Origin: Fibrobacter sp. UBA4297 | GTDB lineage: Bacteria > Fibrobacterota > Fibrobacteria > Fibrobacterales > Fibrobacteraceae | Length of the DNA: 64,000 nucleotides | Reading direction: 5' to 3' | NCBI RefSeq assembly: GCF_002394865.1 | Contig: NZ_DGUZ01000017.1 | Span: 62,001-126,000 of the forward strand | In this document: piece after piece, positions 16,969-24,318 of the stretch | Layout of the letters: the number at the start of each line of letters is the position of its first letter | How positions within the stretch are numbered: position 1 is the stretch's first letter | Program-made: the position numbers and the translations under genes | The notes under the pieces: model-generated | Database searches by the model: none | Told to the model about the DNA's origin: nothing | What the model saw: only the letters and a program-made list of their open reading frames with translations

Positions 16969-17298
16969 AATAAAACGAGCCTGGTCAGTGTCAAGTCCGA
17001 ATGCGTTGATGCCGTTCACGTACTGGCTGATGTTGCCCGGGAAAATAGCAACGTAGAACAGCGCAAGCAGTACACCAACCGTACCCTTGTGCTTGTACAA
17101 GAATATCATGCTGAGGCCGAGCAAAATCTCGACGACGCCCGAGGCCAATACCACGAAATCCAGGAATCCCGGATTCTGCGGAAACCACGATGGGACCTGC
17201 GCCAGGAATTCTTGCCTAGCGATGGTCAAGTGACTGATACCTGCATAGGTCATAAATAACCCTAGCAGACCCCTACAAAATATTTTTAAGTATTTCAT
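16960..17298 (-). CDS. DoxX-like four-helix membrane protein, short C-terminus
   Basis: 112 residues. The start is set by TATATT (17305-17310) six bases upstream; the longer open frame before it has no coding character. Hydrophobic segments at about 7-24, 45-63 and 70-90, with the family pattern RGLLGLFMTYAGISHL and PGNISQYVNG. The protein stops just after ARFIRL, where most relatives continue with a final membrane helix (typically FQPVLILWA-like), so the last helix appears missing. The terminator overlaps this end. DoxX-like proteins are poorly understood; a redox or quinone-linked role is known for some. Confidence 0.7.
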   Translation of the reverse strand: MKYLKIFCRGLLGLFMTYAGISHLTIARQEFLAQVPSWFPQNPGFLDFVVLASGVVEILLGLSMIFLYKHKGTVGVLLALFYVAIFPGNISQYVNGINAFGLDTDQARFIRL

Positions 17299-17371
17299 AC
17301 TTTTAATATAGGATAAGTAGAGCGGAAATGCCAAAAAAATTTTTGCGAGTAAGGAATGATGAAAGGTAGTT

Positions 17372-17818
17372 TTAAAAAGAAATCTCAATTTCAAACAGTT
17401 GGTTCGCAAGCCCGACCGTTGGTTCGAAATCAGCAATCTTCTTGAACCCGTATTTTTCGTATAGGCCGTGGTGCTCGCTTTTGAGATAAACTTTTTTGTA
17501 GCCGAGCCTTTGGGCGTAATCAAGCGCTGCGTCAATTAAGCTTTTGGATAGCCGCTCTCCCCGGAATTCTTCGCCAACGTAAACGAGATTTATAAAAGGG
17601 CTGCAACTGAATTTCGCAGGAATGTTCCCGTTCTCCTCGAGAACGCAAAAGCCGACAACATCTTCACCGTGTACAGCAACGAAAACTTTTTCCCAGTCTA
17701 GGAAATCGTTCTTTGACATTCGCTCGGCTAAACGACGCCCCGGCAGCCATGGGCAATCTTTCGCAAATGCGCGGGTCTTTTCCCACCACGGATCATCTTT
17801 GCTAATCGCGATTATCAT
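17372..17818 (-). CDS. GNAT-family N-acetyltransferase
   Basis: 148 residues, full-length GNAT fold. The central strand INLVYVGEEFRGERLSKSLIDAALDYA (residues about 75-100) holds the acetyl-CoA pyrophosphate loop in a variant form (RGERLSK), followed by GYKKVYLKSEHHGLYEKYGFKKI. GAGG seven to ten bases before the ATG supports the start. Such enzymes acetylate amines of small molecules or proteins; the substrate cannot be read. The gene starts at the edge of the 17.8-19.1 kb repeat array. Confidence 0.85.
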   Translation of the reverse strand: MIIAISKDDPWWEKTRAFAKDCPWLPGRRLAERMSKNDFLDWEKVFVAVHGEDVVGFCVLEENGNIPAKFSCSPFINLVYVGEEFRGERLSKSLIDAALDYAQRLGYKKVYLKSEHHGLYEKYGFKKIADFEPTVGLANQLFEIEISF

Positions 17819-17853
17819 TGCTTGCCTCGGCTTTTAAAGAATCCCTATAGGAC
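17819..17853 (+). repeat. decayed copy (R0) of the 35-bp repeat
   Basis: Aligns without gaps to the 35-bp repeat with about 24 matches, best over its right half (TAAAGA, then CCCTATA, ending GAC). Less certain than the other three copies; it abuts the start codon of the GNAT gene. Confidence 0.4.
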
Positions 17854-17910
17854 TTAACTAAACATGATAAACCTCTTTTAGAGACAATATACCACTTTTT
17901 CAAAGGGATA

Positions 17911-17945
17911 GTTTTACCTCTGCCCCAAAAGAGTCACTATAAGAC
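17911..17945 (+). repeat. 35-bp repeat, copy R1
   Basis: Begins GTTTTACCT and ends ACTATAAGAC, with about 28 of 35 positions equal to the later copies. The centre (GCCCCAAAAGAG) is diverged. Confidence 0.7.
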
Positions 17946-17994
17946 CAAATTTGTGGTCATCTATGGTTGCGTTGATGAAACTTGCCTTGGGGTG

Positions 17995-18023
17995 TTGACT
18001 TTCCTTGTGAAAAATGGTATATT
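17995..18023 (+). promoter_or_regulatory. near-consensus sigma-70 promoter A
   Basis: TTGACT, 17-base spacer, TATATT at 18018-18023. Upstream at 17955 is GGTCATCTA, a box shared with promoter B (18346). No gene starts downstream, so the product should be an untranslated RNA. Confidence 0.65.
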
Positions 18024-18027
18024 ATGG

Positions 18028-18108
18028 ATATCTCTCGGTTGGACCGCCATGTCGGAATGAAGCCGGGGGACTCCTATGGCATACATGGATGACCAATGGA
18101 TATATTTT
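18028..18108 (+). ncRNA. candidate structured RNA A
   Basis: Downstream of promoter A. Nested pairings are visible: ATATC (18028-18032) with GATAT (18099-18103), TTGG (18039-18042) with CCAA (18093-18096), CCATGT (18047-18052) with ACATGG (18083-18088), and GCC with GGC inside. A short T-rich stretch follows at 18105-18108, but a strong terminator is not obvious, so the 3' end is uncertain. No ORF with a ribosome site. Confidence 0.4.
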
Positions 18109-18217
18109 CATAAAAAACTTTTTCCATCTACTTTTATTTTTTACAGTCATCTCTGTATGCGGTCCATGCAGTGAGTTTGTGTTTATATGCTCTAAAAACA
18201 AAAACGATATTCTTGTT

Positions 18218-18252
18218 GTTTTACCTCAGCTCATAAAGAGCCCTTATAAGAT
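18218..18252 (+). repeat. 35-bp repeat, copy R2
   Basis: Begins GTTTTACCTCAGCTC and ends GAGCCCTTATAAGAT; 32 of 35 positions equal copy R3. A small GCTC/GAGC hairpin is in the centre. Confidence 0.8.
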
Positions 18253-18369
18253 TGGATGTCCTAAGATCAACGGCTATTGTTTTCGTGGCCTTGGATAAGT
18301 CTTTCGACTTGTTTTCGATGCCTTTTAGCAGAATTTTGCAATTTTGGTCATCTAATTGAGCGTTAATCA

Positions 18370-18398
18370 TTGCATTTATCCGAAAAAAGAGGTATATT
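18370..18398 (+). promoter_or_regulatory. sigma-70-like promoter B
   Basis: TTGCAT (18370-18375), 17-base spacer, TATATT (18393-18398), with the GGTCATCTA box at 18346. Predicted transcription start is about 18405, one or two bases before the closing stem of RNA B. Confidence 0.65.
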
Positions 18399-18405
18399 AA
18401 GGGTT

Positions 18406-18509
18406 AGGAAGCATGAGTAAGCGAAATTATCCTCGACGCTTGGAATACCAATTTTTTTGAATTGATCATTCCTATGATGGGACCTGAGGACCATACATGC
18501 TTCCTTTTT
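18406..18509 (+). ncRNA. candidate small RNA B with 5'-3' closing stem
   Basis: GGAAGCATG (18407-18415) pairs perfectly with CATGCTTCC (18496-18504), followed by five T, which is an intrinsic terminator whose stem also closes the whole molecule. Inside are hairpins AAGCG/CGCTT, TTGG/CCAA and ATCAT/ATGAT. Promoter B places the 5' end at the stem. The third 35-bp repeat begins directly at the T-run. Length about 104 nt; no family recognised. Confidence 0.6.
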
Positions 18510-18544
18510 GTTTTACCTTAGCTCATAAAGAGCCCCTATAAGAC
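18510..18544 (+). repeat. 35-bp repeat, copy R3
   Basis: Begins GTTTTACCTTAGCTC and ends GAGCCCCTATAAGAC. It starts right at the end of RNA B. Copies R1, R2 and R3 start 307 and 292 bp apart, too far for a CRISPR array. Confidence 0.8.
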
Positions 18545-18877
18545 CTACTTTCTGAATATACCTTATTTTATGCGGGTTCGCAAGCGGTTTGACGCTGAAA
18601 AAATCAGAAGAATTGGATAGATTCTTGGCTTTTGGGCCATTTTTCGGAGCCTTGGTGCTGCCGAAATGACTGTAGATTTCCAGGAATTCCCTGTCGGAGA
18701 CGCTCAGCAGGCAAACTGTGGAGCGGGGCTCGATTATATTGGCGATTCGTCGTCGGACGGCATTGTGCCTTTATTGCGCCGTGGATTCCGTAATCCCCGA
18801 TGCTTCAGGGTGACCACTGGATGCGGATTTCTTGAAGAAGATGAAACTCTGGTGGTTTGAAACTAGCGGCGTGCCCA
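18545..18877. other. non-coding stretch, no feature seen
   Basis: No ORF with a ribosome site or family signal. The only open frame (18666-18860) looks random. It links the repeat array to the DUF1016 promoter and may hold gene remnants. Confidence 0.4.
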
Positions 18878-18906
18878 TTGACCGGGAATACACATTTACT
18901 TATATT
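18878..18906 (+). promoter_or_regulatory. sigma-70-like promoter of the DUF1016 leader
   Basis: TTGACC, 17-base spacer, TATATT at 18901-18906. An inverted repeat ATTAC/GTAAT (18904-18908 and 18913-18917) overlaps the -10 and start site and could be an operator. Confidence 0.6.
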
Positions 18907-18912
18907 ACAATC

Positions 18913-19080
18913 GTAATTCGATAATCCTCGCGACAGTCGACATAGACCATTTGGTCCGTACGTGCATTCGCGGCGGGGCCCATCAACCTTCTTGACGGTC
19001 CTGTTGGATAGCTGGTAGGAACACGACCTACTCGAGTTCACTCGAAAGAGTGGCAAGTAACGCCGGGGCTGCAACCATTT
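18913..19080 (+). ncRNA. hairpin-rich leader upstream of the DUF1016 nuclease
   Basis: Several small hairpins follow the promoter in series: GACC/GGTC (18945-18956), TCAA/TTGA extended by CC/GG (18980-18998), GTAGG/CCTAC (19015-19031) and CACTC-GAAA-GAGTG (19039-19052) with a GNRA loop. No ORF is present. It may be a cis-regulatory leader or a separate RNA. Confidence 0.4.
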
Positions 19081-19094
19081 TTAAGAGGATATCT

Positions 19095-20198
19095 ATGTCG
19101 AAAAAATCTATCAACATCTTGGACAAGGATTACATTCACTGGGTCAAGGAACTTTCTTCCCGTTATCGCAAGAGCCAGATCAAGGCGGCGGTGAAGGTAA
19201 ATAGCGAAATGTTGCGCTACTACTGGGAATTGGGGCGCGATATTGTAACCAAGCAGGCTGAAAGCAAATGGGGCAGCGGCTTCATGAAGAATCTGAGCCG
19301 AGATTTAAAGGCTCAGATTCCCAGTGCCACTTGTTTTTCTCCCACGAACATTCTGTACATGAAGAACTTTTATCTTATGTATCGCCCCTATTTGGAAAAT
19401 GCACCCAAGATCGGGGAACAAAAGGAAGATTTTCCAATTACTCAACAAGTTGTTGAGCAAATTGCCCATGACATCTTTTCAATTCCATGGGGACATCACG
19501 TTGTCTTAATGGACAAGTTCAAGGAAAATCCTCAAAAGGCCCTGTTTTTTGCCCGCCAGACGGTAGAAAATGGCTGGAGCCGTTCGTCCCTTCTGAATGC
19601 GCTTTCTACCGATCTTTACGAGCGCCAGGGAAAGGCTTTGACGAATTTTGAACGGACTCTCCCTGCCGAAACAAGCGATTTGGCTCAAGAACTGACGAAA
19701 GATCCTTACAATTTCGCGTTTACGGGTATTACGGGCCGCTACAACGAAAAACTGCTGAAAGATAGCCTGCTGAACAACATTACCCGTTTTCTTGTGGAGT
19801 TGGGCACGGGATTTGCCTATGTCGGCAAAGAATATGGCATTATGGTGGGCGAAAGGGAGAAGTTCATGGATTTGCTTTTTTACAACCTGAATCTTTCCTG
19901 TTATGTCGTTGTCGAGGTGAAAATCGGGCGCTTTGAATTTGCCGATATCGGGCAACTGGGCGGATACATGGTGGCATGCAATCACATCCTTAAAAAGGAA
20001 GGGCGCGACAACCCGACAATCGGTCTGCTGATTTGCAAGGAAAAGGACAAGGTGCAGGCACAGTACGCACTGGAATCAAGTACGCAACCTATCAGCATTT
20101 CGGAATATGAATTGGAAAAATTCTACCCTGAAAAGGTTGAAGGCACAATGCCCTCTATTGAGGAAATTGAGAAAAGATTGTGCGAAGTGCCGCTGTAA
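19095..20198 (+). CDS. DUF1016 (YhcG-type) PD-(D/E)XK nuclease domain protein
   Basis: 367 residues from the ATG after AAGAGGAT. The N-terminal DUF1016 helix-rich domain (about 10-170, with LRYYWELGRDI and WGHH) is followed by the nuclease domain: Asp259 in KFMDLLFY and Glu274-x-Lys276 in VVVEVKIG, the PD-(D/E)XK triad. Family members are often found in defence and restriction islands, with limited experimental data. No restriction-modification genes lie nearby. It stands behind its own promoter and a structured leader, next to the 35-bp repeat array. DNA or RNA cleavage is inferred. Confidence 0.88.
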   Translation: MSKKSINILDKDYIHWVKELSSRYRKSQIKAAVKVNSEMLRYYWELGRDIVTKQAESKWGSGFMKNLSRDLKAQIPSATCFSPTNILYMKNFYLMYRPYLENAPKIGEQKEDFPITQQVVEQIAHDIFSIPWGHHVVLMDKFKENPQKALFFARQTVENGWSRSSLLNALSTDLYERQGKALTNFERTLPAETSDLAQELTKDPYNFAFTGITGRYNEKLLKDSLLNNITRFLVELGTGFAYVGKEYGIMVGEREKFMDLLFYNLNLSCYVVVEVKIGRFEFADIGQLGGYMVACNHILKKEGRDNPTIGLLICKEKDKVQAQYALESSTQPISISEYELEKFYPEKVEGTMPSIEEIEKRLCEVPL

Positions 20199-20202
20199 GA
20201 TT

Positions 20203-20601
20203 TTACGGGTACTTTGCTCCGGGGACGTTCTTCAGAATTTCTTTCCAGAAGTCGCGGAATTCCTTTTCGGTGACGGTGCCGCCTGCGGTGAGTAGGCGGT
20301 AGTGTTCGCCTTGCCAGACGTAATCAAAGGGGGAGGAGTCAAAGCCGTTGCGCTGGTAAAAGTCGCGGCGACGATTCCTGCGTTCAAGTTCTTCGGCGTC
20401 CTTGGAATCTTCTTCGACTTCGATATCGACGACGATGCGTGTGTCGGGGTGTTGTTCGCGAATGACTTGCAGAATTTGTGAGCCGTATCCGCGACTGCGC
20501 AGTTCTGGCATAACCGCAAAATAGATGATGTTCGTAATGCTCCCGTGCGTGATGGAGTTCGAGAACCCGCAGAATAAATCTCCATCGAAAAACTGGAGCA
20601 T
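20203..20601 (-). CDS. GNAT acetyltransferase, short N-terminus
   Basis: 132 residues. The acetyl-CoA loop is intact (RSRGYGSQIL, about 36-45), preceded by the strand NIIYFAVMPEL, and the C-terminal half has RRDFYQRNGF. The start at residue M (MLQFFDG) lacks the first helix and strand that family members usually have, and the frame upstream closes after 13 codons. TATTCT (20610-20615) lies eight bases upstream, so a leaderless mRNA starting here is plausible. It converges with the DUF1016 gene, 4 bp apart. Substrate unknown. Confidence 0.75.
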   Translation of the reverse strand: MLQFFDGDLFCGFSNSITHGSITNIIYFAVMPELRSRGYGSQILQVIREQHPDTRIVVDIEVEEDSKDAEELERRNRRRDFYQRNGFDSSPFDYVWQGEHYRLLTAGGTVTEKEFRDFWKEILKNVPGAKYP

Positions 20602-20682
20602 TTGCAGAAAGAATAGGATAATGAGTCTTGTGTGTCAAGTTTGCGAATGTAATCCTGCGTCTTTTAGTATATATTTACTCAT

Positions 20683-21588
20683 ATGAAACTGTTTGACAAT
20701 ATTTTTATTCCTTTTATCGCAGCGCTTGCTTTGACTGTCGTTGGTTGCAACGAATCGAAAAATTCAACAAAAAATTCTACAGAAAATAAGGTCGCGTTGA
20801 GTCGCGAGACGTCTGCAAAAGTGGAAACGCCTGCTGTCGAGGGAACCAAAACTATTACGCTTGCGAACGGAGCTTCGGTCACTTGGATTCAGGATAACGA
20901 GGGTAAAAAGCTGATGCCTCGCGAACTTTTCAGCGATGCTAGCGATTCGCTTTACGAAAGTTTGAATATGCCTGCGGGCCTCCCAGCTTCTGTCAGCACG
21001 TTCTTGGTAAAAACGGATGGTAAGTACATCATGTTTGATGCTGGTCTTGGAGCGTGGGGCGGACAGCTTTTAAAGCGTCTTGATGCTTTGAAAGTGAATC
21101 CGGATTCTATCGGGCTTGTTTACTTGACGCATTTCCATGCAGACCACATTGCAGGCCTCGTGAAAAGCGGTAGCGCCGGGAAGATGGAAAAGGTTTTTAA
21201 GAATGCATCCGTTTATGCAGGCAAGGTGGAATATGATGCTTGGATGAATGATATCCCGAAAAATGATTTGCAAAAGAACATCATGGCTCTTTATAAAGAT
21301 AGCCTTCATTTGTTTGCGTTTGGCGATCGTCTCCCGCATGGAGTGCTTGCGATGGATGCCGTGGGACATACGCCGGGACATACCGTTTTCCAAATTTCGA
21401 ATTTACTCGTAATCGGAGACTTGATGCACGGCTACGCTTTGCAAAAGTTCCATCCTGAAATCAGCTCCAATTACGATATGGACAAAGTAAAATCAGCCGA
21501 AAGCCGCAAACGCATTATGCAGTACGCACGCGAACATAAACTCCTTATGGCAGGCATGCACTTGCCGCCTCCCGGATTCGCGAAGTAA
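20683..21588 (+). CDS. metallo-beta-lactamase-fold lipoprotein hydrolase
   Basis: 301 residues. Signal peptide with lipobox ending VVGC (Cys22), then a Ser/Asn/Lys-rich linker. The MBL fold follows with the zinc-binding HFHADH motif (His150, His152, Asp154, His155), a later His in GHTPGHT and Asp in VIGDLMHG. Overall it resembles lactonase-like MBL hydrolases; the substrate is unknown. It is probably anchored in the envelope. TATATT (20670-20675) ends seven bases before the ATG with no ribosome site, so leaderless translation is likely. Confidence 0.88.
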   Translation: MKLFDNIFIPFIAALALTVVGCNESKNSTKNSTENKVALSRETSAKVETPAVEGTKTITLANGASVTWIQDNEGKKLMPRELFSDASDSLYESLNMPAGLPASVSTFLVKTDGKYIMFDAGLGAWGGQLLKRLDALKVNPDSIGLVYLTHFHADHIAGLVKSGSAGKMEKVFKNASVYAGKVEYDAWMNDIPKNDLQKNIMALYKDSLHLFAFGDRLPHGVLAMDAVGHTPGHTVFQISNLLVIGDLMHGYALQKFHPEISSNYDMDKVKSAESRKRIMQYAREHKLLMAGMHLPPPGFAK

Positions 21589-21609
21589 AGGTTTTTTGCA
21601 GAAAGATCG

Positions 21610-22002
21610 TTACCAGAACAGGTTCTTGTAGCTAGTTCCGAGAGCGTTGGCGAGACGATGTGCCATTTTGCGTCCGATAGGCTCTTTGCCTCGTTCCATT
21701 GCGGATACTTGTTGCTTTGTAATTCCTGCTTTGTCTGCCAGCTGTTGCTGCGTATAGCCGAAGGTTGTTCGCAAAAGTTTCAAGCTTTCTGCAGGAGTGG
21801 AACTGGCTTCCGTTTCCTTGAACCAGTCGGTATCCATAATGTTTATGGATTTTTCGTTATTATCGCACTTGATTTCCTCTACATTTGGAAAAGCGGACTT
21901 TAAAAATATGACGAGATAATCGGGGATGTTTTTCCCTTCGAATGTAAAAACGGTCCCGTTTTTTGCCTTGCTAGTAAGGCGCATTTTCACGGCTTCCAAC
22001 AT
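21610..22002 (-). CDS. XRE-family antitoxin (TA pair 1)
   Basis: 130 residues. An N-terminal alpha/beta segment (about 1-55) is followed by a helix-turn-helix of the Xre type at about 78-122 (YTQQQLADKAGITKQQVSAMERG). The first 32 bases overlap the end of the toxin gene in another frame. The relative at 24924 has the same layout and overlap, including the MLxxVK start. Such antitoxins bind the toxin and repress the operon. An inner ATG at codon 7 is an alternative start. Confidence 0.82.
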   Translation of the reverse strand: MLEAVKMRLTSKAKNGTVFTFEGKNIPDYLVIFLKSAFPNVEEIKCDNNEKSINIMDTDWFKETEASSTPAESLKLLRTTFGYTQQQLADKAGITKQQVSAMERGKEPIGRKMAHRLANALGTSYKNLFW

Positions 22003-22189
22003 AGGTGACCTCCAGTTCGATTCCTTTAATCGTTTCGATCCAACATGCCGCCCAGTGGTATGATAGGTGGCAATGATGCGTATTTGTGTTTACAAGTTTT
22101 TTGTAGTTCGGCCAGTTGGGTAGGACAGGCCCTTTCTCGTGCAAGTCTCTTACCAATTTGGCGAAGAGAACTTGCTCTTTTTGGGGCAT
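21971..22189 (-). CDS. RelE/HigB-like toxin, N-terminally short (TA pair 1)
   Basis: 72 residues from the ATG preceded by AAGG. It aligns along its length with the toxin at 24692, sharing HCHL, a W-ACW segment and the end GSRE-APY. The in-frame sequence upstream (22190-22231) still encodes a recognisable match to the first 15 residues of that toxin (NVITKP-like) but has no ATG, so the original start seems lost and the first strand is missing or made from a non-standard start. A TATATT lies at 22235-22240. Likely an mRNA interferase fold; activity uncertain. Confidence 0.65.
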   Translation of the reverse strand: MPQKEQVLFAKLVRDLHEKGPVLPNWPNYKKLVNTNTHHCHLSYHWAACWIETIKGIELEVTYVGSRENAPY

Positions 22190-22451
22190 AAGCCTTACTG
22201 CTTTTAGAATTTTTGGTTTTGTTATTACATTCGTAATATATGAAAAATCTTTTCTCCTGTCAAGAAATTTTCTTTACGTCTATATTGAAAAGGACTCCAA
22301 GTAAAAACTTGGAGTCCAAATCTACAATTGAAATATTTGAAAAAAGAGAAATCCCTAAATTTTGCAATCGACCGTTTGCAAAAAGCTTGATTTTGTCGTC
22401 TATGGTTGTCAGTCGTTCACTTGAAAAGAACTGGAATGTATATTTACCTTT

Positions 22452-23162
22452 ATGAAATTGTTTGAAAATAAAGTGGTCGTGGTGACGGGCGGGGCGCATG
22501 GAATTGGTGCTTCTATTGTGAGTGAATTTGAAAAAGAGGGCGCGAAGGTCGCGTATATTGACATTCGCGAGAATCCCTGCTTTGTCGGGGACCTTTCAAA
22601 GAAGGAAGTCCTCGAAAAATTTGCGCAGTTCGTTGTCGAAAAATACGGGCACGTGGATGTGCTGGTAAATAATGCACTCCCGCTGATGAAGGGTATTGAC
22701 GAATGTAGTTACGAAGAATTCAGCTATGCGCTCGCTGTCGGCGTGACCGCTCCGTTCTACTTTGCAAAACTTTTCGCGCCGCATTTTGCAAAGGGCGCTA
22801 GCATTATAAATATCTCGTCGTCTCGCGACCGCATGAGTCAACCGCAAACTGAAAGCTATACGGCGGCAAAGGGCGGGATTGCAGCCCTCACGCATGCGCT
22901 TGCCGTGAGTTTCGCAGGCCGTGTGCGCGTGAACTCGATTTCGCCGGGTTGGATTGATACGGATTTCAAGGTCTACGAAGGTCCCGACGCCACTCAGCAG
23001 CCTGCGGGCCGCGTCGGCAATCCGCTTGACATCGCGAACATGGTGCTTTACCTTGCAAGTGACAAGGCCGGCTTCATCACCGGCGAAAACATCTGCATCG
23101 ATGGCGGCATGACCCGCCAGATGATTTACCACAACGACTGCGGCTGGAAATTGGAAGGGTAA
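22452..23162 (+). CDS. short-chain dehydrogenase/reductase
   Basis: 236 residues, classical SDR. NAD(P)-binding TGGAHGIG at 12-19, NNAL at 73-76 in place of NNAG, Ser122-124, Tyr136 and Lys140 of the catalytic set (SYTAAKGG), then the SPGWIDTDF block. The Asp after the second strand (YIDIRE) favours NAD. TATATT (22439-22444) ends seven bases before the ATG and TTCACT lies 17 bases further upstream; no ribosome site. The substrate is unknown; FabG-like reductases are the closest broad class. Confidence 0.9.
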   Translation: MKLFENKVVVVTGGAHGIGASIVSEFEKEGAKVAYIDIRENPCFVGDLSKKEVLEKFAQFVVEKYGHVDVLVNNALPLMKGIDECSYEEFSYALAVGVTAPFYFAKLFAPHFAKGASIINISSSRDRMSQPQTESYTAAKGGIAALTHALAVSFAGRVRVNSISPGWIDTDFKVYEGPDATQQPAGRVGNPLDIANMVLYLASDKAGFITGENICIDGGMTRQMIYHNDCGWKLEG

Positions 23163-23249
23163 AGTCCCCTTTCAGGACAAGTGGGGTAGGAAAGGTTATA
23201 TTTCAGTTGAATGACAGGCTGTCGAGGCGAAGGAGAATTTATGCGAAAC

Positions 23250-23285
23250 GTCATTGCGAGGAGCCGTAAGGCGACGTGGCAATCT
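23250..23285. repeat. short palindromic repeat (family B) at the start of a FISUMP gene
   Basis: Starts GTCATTGCGAGGAGCC and ends GTGGCAATCT, with ATTGC/GCAAT closing the hairpin. This family of GTCATTGCGAGG repeats is common in many bacterial genomes. Here it supplies the codons directly after an ATG at 23241. Confidence 0.65.
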
Positions 23286-23289
23286 TTAG

Positions 23290-24258
23290 TTGTTTTTTTT
23301 GTTGCCCTTGATACTAGCGTTTTCGGCATGTGGCGACGACAATAGCAGCAGTGCAGCCCCGGACGGCGACGAACCGTATTCTTCCAGCATCACAGCGCAG
23401 TCGAGCAGTTCCTCGAAGGTCCCTGAGCCTGTCGAAGGGGCTAGTAGCAGTGTCGCAGAGTCTTCGTCTAGTGTCGAGGAATCGTCTTCTTCTGAAGTGA
23501 CGTCGGAGTCGAGCAGCAGTTTTGCGGACAAGGTGAATTGTTCGGAACTTCTGGAAGGCGAAACGGGTTGGAGCTGGGACGTGCCGAAGGAGTGCCGCTT
23601 TAACCCTGATATTGATAACGGCACCATGACCGATAGCCGCGATGGCAAAACATACAAGACGGTGAAAATTGGCGACCAAGTATGGATGGCTGAGAACCTG
23701 AACTTTGATCCCGGTCGGGGCGGTTCGGGTGAGAACGAATATGAATGGTCTTGGTGTCATGACAATGAACCGGAAAATTGCGACGTAGTCGGTCGCCTTT
23801 ATACCTGGGCTGCTGCCATGGATTCTGTGAAGTTGGTGAACGATGCGGACAACCCGCAGGACTGCGGCTATGGCAAGGAATGCGACCTCGCTTCAAGACC
23901 CGCGACCTTAGTTCAGGGTATTTGTGACAAGGGCTGGCATTTGCCCAGTCGGGTAGAATGGAACGCCTTGTTCGCGGCGGTGGGAGATGAATTGACTGCA
24001 GGCAAGGTTCTCAAGTCGCAGACGGATTGGTATAATAGAAACGGCGCGGATGCTTTCGGCTTTTCCGCGTTGCCTGCTGGCCGCAGAGGTAGTGATGTGA
24101 GTTACGATGAAGAGGGCTACAGCGTGTACTTTTGGAGTTCTACTGAAATCAGTAGCAACTACGCGTATCGCGTGTATTTGGAATACGACGCCGACGACGC
24201 GGCCCTGAGCTTCTTCTACAAGGACTACGGGTTCTCAGTTCGCTGCCTCAAGGACTAG
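23290..24258 (+). CDS. FISUMP-domain lipoprotein, start frameshifted at a T8 tract
   Basis: 322 residues if read from TTG 23290. A better start, ATG 23241 with AAGGAG before it, is out of frame by one base; removing one T from the T8 run at 23293-23300 would join it to the lipobox segment LAFSAC and give a normal lipoprotein. Cys14 follows the hydrophobic stretch. A Ser-rich linker (about 18-78) precedes the FISUMP domain (about 95-322) with the GTMTDSRDGKTYKTVKIGDQVWMAENL-type core and WSSTE. The domain is lineage-specific; its role, perhaps in surface binding, is not established. Confidence 0.8.
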   Translation: MFFLLPLILAFSACGDDNSSSAAPDGDEPYSSSITAQSSSSSKVPEPVEGASSSVAESSSSVEESSSSEVTSESSSSFADKVNCSELLEGETGWSWDVPKECRFNPDIDNGTMTDSRDGKTYKTVKIGDQVWMAENLNFDPGRGGSGENEYEWSWCHDNEPENCDVVGRLYTWAAAMDSVKLVNDADNPQDCGYGKECDLASRPATLVQGICDKGWHLPSRVEWNALFAAVGDELTAGKVLKSQTDWYNRNGADAFGFSALPAGRRGSDVSYDEEGYSVYFWSSTEISSNYAYRVYLEYDADDAALSFFYKDYGFSVRCLKD

Positions 24259-24318
24259 CAGTGAGGCAAATGTAGCGCAGAAATGCTGGCTTTTCTGCAT
24301 TGCCGAGCCGAGCAGCGA

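Noticed and set aside
18406..18509. RNA B as a retron msr-msd
   Set aside because: The closing stem is reminiscent, but there is no reverse transcriptase gene in the window.
17819..18544. 35-bp repeats as a CRISPR array
   Set aside because: Spacing is about 300 bp rather than 60-75 bp, copies are few and diverged, no cas gene is in the window, and no anti-repeat is visible.
18666..18860. 64-codon ORF between the repeat array and DUF1016
   Set aside because: No ribosome site, no recognisable domain, random-like composition.
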